NCBI GenBank assembly: GCA_035063885.1
Contig: JAPSFM010000189.1
Coordinates: forward strand, 1 to 5,084
From: CAADGY01 sp900696665
GTDB lineage: Bacteria; Acidobacteriota; Terriglobia; Bryobacterales; Bryobacteraceae
Length of the DNA: 5,084 nucleotides
Reading direction: 5' to 3'
A model generated the notes under the pieces. That model ran no database searches and was not told the DNA's origin. It worked only from the letters and a program-made list of their open reading frames with translations. How positions within the stretch are numbered: the stretch's first letter is position 1; each line of letters begins with the position of its first letter. The position numbers were made by a program, and so were the translations under genes. Positions 1 through 5,084 of the stretch are shown here, piece by piece.

Positions 1-603
1 GCTCCCGGCGCGGTGGAGTTGGATCAGGCTGACCGCAAGGTGCTATTGGATCACCTTAACCGGAGTTCTGCTGAGTTTCTCGAATCGGTGGACGGGCTCA
101 CGAAGGAGCAGTGGAACTACAAGCCGGCCGCCGGCGTGTGGTCCATCGCCGAATGCGCCGGCCACATTGTTCTAAGCGAAGACTTCCTTCGCGGCATCAT
201 CGAAAAAAAGATTCTCAGTGCGGCGGCAAGCACGAAGAGGGTGGCGGAACGAAAGGTGCTGGATGAAAAAGTGATCAAGATGGTGACGGACCGCAGCTTC
301 AAGGTGAAGGCGCCGGAGCCCTTGATCCCCAACGGACGATTTGCTACATCGGAGGAGATAGTCGCGGCCTTTCGGCGGAGCCGCGAAGAAACCATTGCGC
401 TTGCCAAGAGCCGGGACGATCTCCGCGGGCATGCCGCGCCGCATCCCGTCCTGAAGGAGTTGGATGCTTACCAATGGCTCCTGTTCCTCTCCGGTCACAC
501 GATGCGTCACACGGCACAGATCCAGGAAGTGAAAGCGAACGCGGGATTCCCAAGGGGGCAAGTGAGGAGCGCTATTCCAATTCGAGAGGATGCCTGTCAA
601 TGA
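1..603 (+). CDS. DinB-superfamily putative metal-dependent protein (5' end possibly outside window)
   Basis: This is a four-helix-bundle DinB/YfiT-like protein. The family includes metal-dependent thiol S-transferases and many stress-related proteins of unknown substrate. Numbering from the GTG at 13, the three expected metal ligands are visible: H51 in AECAGHIV, then H162 and H166 in GHTMRH. The family signatures W34-N-x-K-P (GLTKEQWNYKP) and WSIAE (43-47) are also present. From GTG 13 the protein has 196 residues, slightly longer than a typical DinB core, with a tail of about 14 residues after GFPRG. The frame is open back to base 1 (Ala-Pro-Gly-Ala before the GTG) and there is no Shine-Dalgarno sequence before base 13. 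The real start, perhaps with a signal peptide, is therefore probably upstream of the window; GTG 13 is the only start available inside. The stop overlaps the next gene's ATG (ATGA), so the two are likely co-translated. The fold call is firm; the reaction is unknown. Confidence 0.85.
   Translation, partial: APGAVELDQADRKVLLDHLNRSSAEFLESVDGLTKEQWNYKPAAGVWSIAECAGHIVLSEDFLRGIIEKKILSAAASTKRVAERKVLDEKVIKMVTDRSFKVKAPEPLIPNGRFATSEEIVAAFRRSREETIALAKSRDDLRGHAAPHPVLKELDAYQWLLFLSGHTMRHTAQIQEVKANAGFPRGQVRSAIPIREDACQ
584..590 (+). promoter_or_regulatory. Shine-Dalgarno sequence fixing the VOC gene start
   Basis: GAGAGGA lies 9 bases before the ATG at 600, inside the last codons of the DinB gene. It supports ATG 600 rather than the in-frame ATG at 474. 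The extra N-terminus from 474 would be Arg/Ser-rich, encoded out of frame over DinB codons, and absent from the PhnB fold. With the ATGA overlap it suggests translational coupling. Confidence 0.6.
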
Positions 604-1025
604 AAGATATCAACACCTACCTTATGTTTGATGGGAACTGCCTCACGGCGATGACTTTCTATCAAGAATGCTTTGGCGCGGAACTGTTCAAAATGACATA
701 CGGGGAGATGCCAGGCGAAATCCCCAAGGAAATGCAGGCTGCGCAAGACAGGATTATGCACGCAAGCCTGACGAAGGGCAAGCTGCTGCTGCTGATGGCT
801 TCGGACACGCCGCCCGGGCAGCCTTCGAAGACGGGTGACAACTTCTCGATCAGCATTACTTGTGAAAGTGTGGAGGAAATCGACCGGCTCTTTGCCGCCA
901 TCGGTGAAAAAGGGACGGTCAAGATGCCGCTGCAGGAGACTTTTTGGGCCACCCGGTTCGGGATGCTTACGGATCAATTCGGAATCAATTGGATGTTGAA
1001 CCTGGAAAGACCGGAACAAAAGTAA
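600..1025 (+). CDS. VOC-superfamily protein, PhnB/glyoxalase-like
   Basis: This 141-residue protein has the layout of the PhnB-like (3-dmu-9_3-mt type) branch of the vicinal oxygen chelate fold. The N-terminal half is YLMFDGNCLTAMTFYQECFGAEL (residues 7-29), then D50-R-I-M-H-A-S-L, then a hydrophobic strand ending MASD (66-69). The second half has FSISITCESVEEIDRLFAAI (82-101) and the closing W116-x-x-R-F-G-M-L-T-D-Q-F-G-I-N-W signature (116-131). Length matches the family. PhnB-like proteins usually act, or are guessed to act, as metal-dependent lyases, isomerases or resistance proteins, but most have no known substrate and many lack the full metal triad; the name 3-demethylubiquinone methyltransferase often given to this family is misleading. 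It overlaps the DinB stop by 4 bases and probably shares its mRNA. Family call firm, function unknown. Confidence 0.88.
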   Translation: MKDINTYLMFDGNCLTAMTFYQECFGAELFKMTYGEMPGEIPKEMQAAQDRIMHASLTKGKLLLLMASDTPPGQPSKTGDNFSISITCESVEEIDRLFAAIGEKGTVKMPLQETFWATRFGMLTDQFGINWMLNLERPEQK

Positions 1026-1095
1026 CCGGACGGTCGACAGAACCGCGCCCTGGCGGGTGCGATTCTGCCTTATCGCGTACAGTAGTGGGTAGCTC

Positions 1096-2748
1096 ATGAC
1101 TTTCACGCTTACCCGCTTGATGCTTCCAGGACTCGCGCTCTCGCTTGTGCCTCCAGCCGGCGGGGTCCAATCCGACGTTCTCATTTATGGATGTACGTCC
1201 GGCGCGATCACAGCCGCGGTACAGGTTGCGCGCATGGGCAAATCTGTCCGGATGGTTTGTCCGGAGCGCCACCTGGGTGGGCTTACCGCCGGCGGCCTGG
1301 GATTTACGGACACCGGAAATAAGGCTGTGATCGGCGGGCTTTCCCGCGAGTTCTACCACCGCGTCTGGCAACACTACGATAAGCCCGAGGCCTGGCGCTG
1401 GCAGAAGCGCGAGGAATACGGCAACAAAGGCCAGGGAACGGAGGCGCTCGACAGAGTCGCCCGTACGATGTGGATTTTCGAGCCGCACGTCGCCGAGAAC
1501 GTATTTGAGGCGTGGATCAAAGAAGCGAAAATTCCAGTGGTCCGTAACGCATGGCTTGACCGCGAGAAAGGCGTTAAGAAGCAGGACGGGCGCATCGTCT
1601 CCATCACGACGCTCGATGGGAACACCTATTCGGCCCGCATGTTCATCGACGCCACCTACGAAGGCGACTTAATGGCGGCGGCCGGTGTCGACTATCATGT
1701 CGGACGCGAATCGACGAGCACGTACGGCGAAAAGTGGAACGGAGTGCAAACCGGGGTGCTTCACCATCGCCACCATTTCGGCGTCTTAAAGACCCCGATT
1801 TCTCCTTACGTGATTCCCGGTGACCCCAAGAGCGGAGTGCTTCCGCGCATCAGCACGGAGCCGCCCGGCAACTACGGCGAGGGCGACAGAAAAGTGCAGG
1901 CTTATTGTTTCCGCATGTGCCTCACGCAAGTGCCAGGGAATCGTGTGCCCTTCACAAAACCCGCCCGCTACGATCCCAAGGAATACGAACTGCTTCTGCG
2001 CATCTTCGCCGCCGGCTGGCGGGAAACGTTTCAAAAGTTCGATGCCATTCCGAACGCCAAGACCGACACGAACAACCACGGACCTTTCAGCACCGATAAT
2101 ATCGGCCGGAACTGGGACTACCCGGAAGCCAGCTACGAGCGCCGCCGCGAAATCATAGCAGAACATGTGAATTATCAGCAGGGCTGGTTCTATTTCATTG
2201 CAAATGACCCGCGTGTGCCCGCGGATGTACGCACGGAGATGGCAAAATGGGGCCTCGCCAAGGATGAGTTCAGAGACAACGGGAACTGGCCGCACCAGTT
2301 ATACGTGCGGGAGGCCCGGCGCATGATCGGAAGATACGTCATGACGGAGAACGAGTTGCTAAAGCGGCGGCCCACGCCGGAACCGGCCGGTATGGGTTCC
2401 TACGGCATCGACTCGCACAACATCCAGCGCTACATCACGCCCGAGGGCTACGTCCAGAACGAAGGGGATATCGGCGTCAGCACAAACGGACCTTACCAGA
2501 TCTCTTACGGTTCCCTGGTGCCAAATAGAGACCAGGCGGAGAATCTGCTTGTGCCGGTGTGCGTATCGAGTTCGCATATCGCGTATGGTTCCATTCGCAT
2601 GGAGCCCGTCTTCATGATCCTTGGGCAGTCCGCCGCCACCGCTGCCGTGATGGCGATGGACATGGACCTCCCGGTGCAGGACGTCCCATACGACAAGCTG
2701 CGGGAGCGGTTGCTGGCCGACGGGCAGATTCTCGAATATAAGCGGTAG
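1096..2748 (+). CDS. FAD-dependent oxidoreductase (PF12831 type), probably exported
   Basis: This 550-residue flavoprotein belongs to the FAD_oxidored family, which is frequent in polysaccharide-degrading soil bacteria and usually has no known substrate. After a likely signal peptide (residues 1 to about 24: one Arg, then an LMLPGLALSLV core) comes the dinucleotide fold: DVLIYG at 27-32, the nucleotide loop G32-C-T-S-G-A37, RMGKSV at 46-51, E57, and HLGGLTAGGLGFTD at 59-72. The mid-protein family motif IDATYEGDLMAAAG starts at 184. The C-terminal FAD-contacting block is SIRMEPVFMILGQSAATAA (499-517), followed by the usual VQD...LRERLLADGQIL tail. The start is set by an in-frame TAG at 1090-1092. 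The Shine-Dalgarno region (GTGGGTAG) is weak. It follows the VOC gene by 70 bases, so it may have its own promoter, although I see no convincing one. The last glycine of the canonical GxGxxG is Ala37. Substrate and electron acceptor cannot be inferred. Confidence 0.9.
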   Translation: MTFTLTRLMLPGLALSLVPPAGGVQSDVLIYGCTSGAITAAVQVARMGKSVRMVCPERHLGGLTAGGLGFTDTGNKAVIGGLSREFYHRVWQHYDKPEAWRWQKREEYGNKGQGTEALDRVARTMWIFEPHVAENVFEAWIKEAKIPVVRNAWLDREKGVKKQDGRIVSITTLDGNTYSARMFIDATYEGDLMAAAGVDYHVGRESTSTYGEKWNGVQTGVLHHRHHFGVLKTPISPYVIPGDPKSGVLPRISTEPPGNYGEGDRKVQAYCFRMCLTQVPGNRVPFTKPARYDPKEYELLLRIFAAGWRETFQKFDAIPNAKTDTNNHGPFSTDNIGRNWDYPEASYERRREIIAEHVNYQQGWFYFIANDPRVPADVRTEMAKWGLAKDEFRDNGNWPHQLYVREARRMIGRYVMTENELLKRRPTPEPAGMGSYGIDSHNIQRYITPEGYVQNEGDIGVSTNGPYQISYGSLVPNRDQAENLLVPVCVSSSHIAYGSIRMEPVFMILGQSAATAAVMAMDMDLPVQDVPYDKLRERLLADGQILEYKR

Positions 2749-2753
2749 CTGCT

Positions 2754-4190
2754 CTATTTCCGGATGATCGCCGGGATCTCGTTATCTTCTTGCCGGATCT
2801 CGAGGCGCTTCGGCTCCTCGCGGCAGTCCGGCAGCGGGTCTATTGAATAGTAGTTCAGCCCGTAGCGCCAGGCACGATGAAGACTGGAAACGCAAACATC
2901 CTGCCGTTGTCCTGAGATCTGCCGCCATAAACCACGCGCCGAAGCCCGGTGGTCCAGCGGCTCGAGAACCATCGCTTTCAAAGCGAAAATTCCCGCTACG
3001 CTCCACACGAACACCGCCCCGAAAGCGTGTGTATTTCTGCTTTTCAGGCTCCAATACCACGCTACGGCAGCGATGCCAGCCGCCGGGACAAACCAGTGCC
3101 AGGGAATTTGTTCGAAAGAGGCCCGCGAAAGGCCGGCCGCAACTGCTTCAGGCAAAATCACCGCGGCCACCGGTAGCAATCCCGTCAGCAGAGCGGTGCA
3201 TGCCAGCAGCCATTTCACGTGCCGCGATTCCGCGAGCGATGCACCCATCAGGGCGGCGGCCGCGGGGAGCAGCGGCAGAAGGTAACCCGGAAGCTTATTC
3301 TTTGAAACCGAGAAGAACAGCAGTCCCCAGGCGAGCCACAGGAGCAGGAATACGCGGCGGCTATCGTGCAGGTTTTTTCGCGAGGCGAGAAGGGCAAGCA
3401 AGGGCGTCCATGGGAACACCAGTCCCAGCAAAACCGGCGCAAAAAACCAGAATGGCTGTACGTGCTGGATAGATTCCGATGCGAGCCGCGCGAAGTGATG
3501 CTTCCAGAAGAACTCGTCGAGAAATGGCTGGCCGTGCCGCAAAATGACGGCGGCATACCAGGGCAGGGCCACAAGGAATGCCGGGCAGTAGAAAGCCGCC
3601 AACGAGCGCAGGTTACGCCGCGCGAGCCAGACAACGGGAAAACTCAACGCCAGCGGAACCAGTCCTTTGCCTAGAATGGCAATTCCCAGCAGCGCGCCGG
3701 AGAGCAGGATACGGGCGCTTGCACCCGTAGTGGGCCATGTCAGGGCGAGCAGCATGGAAGCCCCAAAGGCCGCGGACATGGGAATGTCCGTCACCGCCAC
3801 GTAGCTGAATCCAATCCAACCTGCCGACGTGGCCAGGATTCCCGCGGCGAACCAGGCGGGCTGCGTCCCGAAGAGGCGGCTCATCCGCAGGAAGAAAAAG
3901 ATCAGGAAGGCGGCACTGGTAAGGGCGACCGGCAACCTCGGCGCCAGTTCATTTCCGAGCCCGGCAAGAAACCCGGAGGCGCTCATCCAATAAAGCAGGG
4001 GAGGTTTTTCGAACCACGCCTCGTCCCAGAGCCGCGGCGTGACCCAATCGCCCGAAGAGGCCATCTCGCGTGCAATAGAGGCATACCGCGGCTCGTCGGG
4101 CCCAAGGAGTCCGGCTCGCGTCAACCCGTAGAAAAAGAGAAAATAAAGAAGTACCGCCGCCAGGATATAGTTCCAGCGAGCAAAAGACAC
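2754..4190 (-). CDS. GT39 / ArnT-like polyprenyl-phosphate-dependent glycosyltransferase
   Basis: This 478-residue, highly hydrophobic inner-membrane protein of the GT-C superfamily transfers a sugar from a polyprenyl-phosphate donor on the periplasmic side. After the first membrane helix (about 8-24) comes the ArnT-type first periplasmic loop: G30-P-D32-E33-P-R-Y-A-S-I-A-R-E-M, then SGDWVTPRL (46-54) and FEKPPLLYW (60-68). The acidic pair D32/E33 sits where the family keeps its catalytic acidic residue. About ten more hydrophobic segments follow, including the ArnT-like SKNKLPGYLLPLLPA. A short soluble tail of about 70 residues ends the protein, making it shorter than ArnT itself (about 550), so an identical acceptor should not be assumed. 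An in-frame TAA lies directly before the GTG at 4190, and TM1 must be included, so this start is nearly forced. There is no Shine-Dalgarno; a TATACT element 5 bases upstream suggests a leaderless mRNA. No other arn or lipid A genes are in view. Confidence 0.9.
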   Translation of the reverse strand: MSFARWNYILAAVLLYFLFFYGLTRAGLLGPDEPRYASIAREMASSGDWVTPRLWDEAWFEKPPLLYWMSASGFLAGLGNELAPRLPVALTSAAFLIFFFLRMSRLFGTQPAWFAAGILATSAGWIGFSYVAVTDIPMSAAFGASMLLALTWPTTGASARILLSGALLGIAILGKGLVPLALSFPVVWLARRNLRSLAAFYCPAFLVALPWYAAVILRHGQPFLDEFFWKHHFARLASESIQHVQPFWFFAPVLLGLVFPWTPLLALLASRKNLHDSRRVFLLLWLAWGLLFFSVSKNKLPGYLLPLLPAAAALMGASLAESRHVKWLLACTALLTGLLPVAAVILPEAVAAGLSRASFEQIPWHWFVPAAGIAAVAWYWSLKSRNTHAFGAVFVWSVAGIFALKAMVLEPLDHRASARGLWRQISGQRQDVCVSSLHRAWRYGLNYYSIDPLPDCREEPKRLEIRQEDNEIPAIIRK

Positions 4191-4195
4191 TTACA

Positions 4196-4201
4196 AGTAT
4201 A
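4196..4201 (-). promoter_or_regulatory. Predicted -10 element for the GT39 gene
   Basis: Read on the minus strand this is TATACT, one mismatch from TATAAT, ending 5 bases before the GTG start at 4190. Transcription would begin on or within a base or two of the start codon. The 5-base discriminator is at the short end of normal. I see no good -35 hexamer and no TGn extension. It shares four base pairs with the opposing -10 element. Confidence 0.45.
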
Positions 4202-4203
4202 AT
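4198..4203 (+). promoter_or_regulatory. Predicted consensus -10 element for the HIT-uxaA unit
   Basis: This is a perfect TATAAT followed by the 7-base discriminator GACCCAA and then ATG at 4211, so the expected transcription start coincides with that ATG. No -35 match is visible at 16-18 bases spacing. The hexamer runs into the alternative ATG at 4202, which argues against 4202 being the translation start if this promoter is used. Confidence 0.55.
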
Positions 4204-4210
4204 GACCCAA

Positions 4211-4756
4211 ATGCGCTTATCGGGGCTGTTGACGGCCCTGCTGATCCCGGCGAGCCTCGGCGCGCAGGTTTCCGTGCAGTGCAATTGCGATCCAGCCCGG
4301 CCGGAGACGATGAAGCAGCGGCAATGCAGTCTGTGCAATGAAGCGGAAAAGCAGCCGGCGGGTATCCCTCACTTCGTTCTGAAAGATATCAATCCCCGTA
4401 AACCGAACCGCTGGCTGGTTCTTCCGCGGAATCACAAAGAAGGCGCGCATCCGCTCCACGAGATGAGCCAGGAGGATCGTACCGCCCTGTGGACCGCTGC
4501 CATTCATAAAGCGAAGGAATTGTTTGGAGACGATTGGGCGCTCGCCTACAATGGCGACCGCGTACGGACGCAGTGCCACACACACATCCACATTGGCAGG
4601 TTCATCAAGGAAATCGAGATGGACAACTTTGTGGTTGTCGACGGCCCTAGCGATATACCGGTTCCTGAGCAAGGCGGCGTGTGGGTACATCCGGTGAATG
4701 GCAAACTGCACGTGCATACGGGTGAGGAACTGGTGGAAACGGTGCTTCTCAGGTAA
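4211..4756 (+). CDS. Secreted HIT-domain protein with Cys-rich N-terminus
   Basis: From ATG 4211 the product is 181 residues; an ATG at 4202 would add only M-T-Q. Residues 1-18 read as a signal peptide: MR, a hydrophobic core LSGLLTALLIPASL, and G-A before Q19. There is no lipobox. The mature part has C24-N-C26 and C39-S-L-C42, a HIT-like core (FVLKDINPRKPNRWLVLP, 55-72), and the hallmark H123-T-H125-I-H127-I-G. By family analogy H125 would be the nucleophile that forms a nucleotidylated intermediate. HIT proteins hydrolyse or transfer nucleoside monophosphates and normally work in the cytoplasm, so export is unusual. After the HIT motif comes an uncommon tail of about 40 residues rich in Val, Gly and His (H160, H167, H169). 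No Shine-Dalgarno is present; a TATAAT at 4198-4203 suggests leaderless expression. It diverges from the GT39 gene and lies 6 bases before uxaA. Substrate unknown. Confidence 0.82.
   Translation: MRLSGLLTALLIPASLGAQVSVQCNCDPARPETMKQRQCSLCNEAEKQPAGIPHFVLKDINPRKPNRWLVLPRNHKEGAHPLHEMSQEDRTALWTAAIHKAKELFGDDWALAYNGDRVRTQCHTHIHIGRFIKEIEMDNFVVVDGPSDIPVPEQGGVWVHPVNGKLHVHTGEELVETVLLR
4751..4753 (+). promoter_or_regulatory. Weak Shine-Dalgarno sequence for uxaA
   Basis: AGG, overlapping the last sense codon of the HIT gene, sits 9 bases before ATG 4763. A second AGGA directly abuts the ATG and is too close to serve. The close spacing favours translation coupled to the HIT gene. Confidence 0.35.
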
Positions 4757-4762
4757 ATAGGA

Positions 4763-5084
4763 ATGGCTGTCTTCGATATCGTAAAGATCCCCACGGCGGA
4801 GAACGTGGCAATCCATCTCCATCCTTCGGACAACATCGCTGTCGCGCGGGCGCCGTTATCCGCCGGGCAAACGATTTTCGTCGAAGGGGCGGCGGTGAAG
4901 GTAGCCGATGCGGTTCCGGCGGGTCATAAGATCGCACTGAAAGCCATCCGGCCGGAAGAGATGGTGGTGCGCTACGGCCAGGCGATGGGCCGGGCGCGGG
5001 TCCTCATCGAAGCCGGCCGGCATGTGCACACGCACAACGTCTCGTTTGAGGAACTGCCGCTCACCTACGAGTTTCCGGAAGGCG
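4763..5084 (+). CDS. uxaA: UxaA-family altronate dehydratase, N-terminal SAF part (cut by window end)
   Basis: The frame is open from ATG 4763 to the right edge (107 residues seen). It reads as the N-terminal SAF domain of the altronate/galactarate dehydratase family: HPSDNIAVA at 20-28, V-P-A-G-H-K-I-A-L at 51-59, YGQAMGRA at 71-78, and G-R-H-V-H-T-H-N at 85-92. The HVHTHN ending resembles UxaA (HVHxHN) more than GarD. UxaA removes water from D-altronate to give 2-keto-3-deoxygluconate in cytoplasmic galacturonate catabolism. The catalytic large domain of full-length UxaA should follow outside the window; whether it is fused or separate cannot be seen here, and substrate is uncertain among sugar acids. 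It starts 6 bases after the HIT stop, so the two are likely one operon. No signal peptide is visible. Confidence 0.82.
   Translation, partial: MAVFDIVKIPTAENVAIHLHPSDNIAVARAPLSAGQTIFVEGAAVKVADAVPAGHKIALKAIRPEEMVVRYGQAMGRARVLIEAGRHVHTHNVSFEELPLTYEFPEG

Noticed and set aside
782..793. Four tandem GCT triplets as a microsatellite or slippage site.
   Set aside because: They encode part of a hydrophobic strand (Leu run) in the VOC protein in its normal place; too short to be notable.
1044..1061. Inverted repeat CGCGCCC / GGGTGCG with a 4-base loop in the VOC-flavoprotein gap, as a possible terminator.
   Set aside because: Seven-pair stem including one G-T pair, but no T-run follows (ATTCTGCC), so there is no support for intrinsic termination; it may be chance in GC-rich DNA.
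1078..1083. TACAGT as a -10 element for the flavoprotein gene.
   Set aside because: Only matches TAnnnT, has no -35, and its spacing to ATG 1096 fits neither a leaderless start nor a leader with a good Shine-Dalgarno.
597..1184. Minus-strand open frame of about 195 residues opposite the VOC gene.
   Set aside because: Arg/His-rich low-quality translation opposite a recognised VOC protein, no family motif.
2741..2753. Small hairpin AGCGG / CTGCT with the TAG stop codon in the loop, as a bidirectional terminator.
   Set aside because: Five pairs with one G-T and a 3-base loop, no T-run on either strand; too weak.
2843..3472. Plus-strand open frame of about 209 residues inside the glycosyltransferase gene.
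   Set aside because: Arg/Pro/Ala-rich composition with no domain, fully antisense to a confidently assigned membrane protein; a shadow of GC-rich third positions.
4202..4204. ATG at 4202 as the HIT gene start.
   Set aside because: It overlaps the TATAAT hexamer, lacks a Shine-Dalgarno sequence, and adds only M-T-Q before a better signal peptide start at 4211; not excluded if a promoter lies farther upstream.
4217..4822. Minus-strand open frame of about 201 residues opposite the HIT gene.
   Set aside because: Covers both a recognised HIT protein and the uxaA start, no recognisable motif; antisense shadow.

Overview
The window is compact, GC-rich bacterial chromosome: six protein genes, almost no intergenic space, and no RNA genes, repeats, CRISPR or mobile elements that I can see. 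The protein types (an exported-looking PF12831 flavoprotein, an ArnT-like GT39 glycosyltransferase, DinB and PhnB-type VOC proteins, an exported HIT protein next to a UxaA-type dehydratase) and the codon use suggest a soil-type Gram-negative such as Acidobacteriota (Bryobacter/Solibacter-like). That placement is inference from family flavour; there is no marker gene here.

Layout. Positions 1-603 (+) hold a DinB-fold metalloprotein whose reading frame is open to the left edge, so its true start may lie outside. Its stop overlaps by 4 bases (ATGA) the start of a PhnB-like VOC protein (600-1025, +). After a 70-base gap comes a 550-residue FAD-dependent oxidoreductase with a probable signal peptide (1096-2748, +). 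It converges, with only 5 bases between stop codons, on a GT39/ArnT-like membrane glycosyltransferase (2754-4190, -). The glycosyltransferase diverges from a small secreted HIT-domain protein (4211-4756, +), which is followed after 6 bases by the N-terminal SAF part of a UxaA-family altronate dehydratase (4763 to the right edge, +).

How they may work together. DinB and VOC look translationally coupled and probably handle small reactive or thiol-linked compounds, but their substrates cannot be read from sequence. HIT and uxaA look like one transcription unit directed at sugar-acid catabolism plus an unknown hydrolase or transferase step. The flavoprotein and the glycosyltransferase are independent units.

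The most notable structure is the 20-base divergent gap at 4191-4210. A perfect TATAAT on the plus strand (4198-4203) overlaps a TATACT on the minus strand (4201-4196). Each sits at about the distance at which transcription would begin on the start codon itself (ATG 4211 and GTG 4190), and neither gene has a Shine-Dalgarno sequence. This looks like a symmetric bidirectional promoter that produces two leaderless mRNAs.
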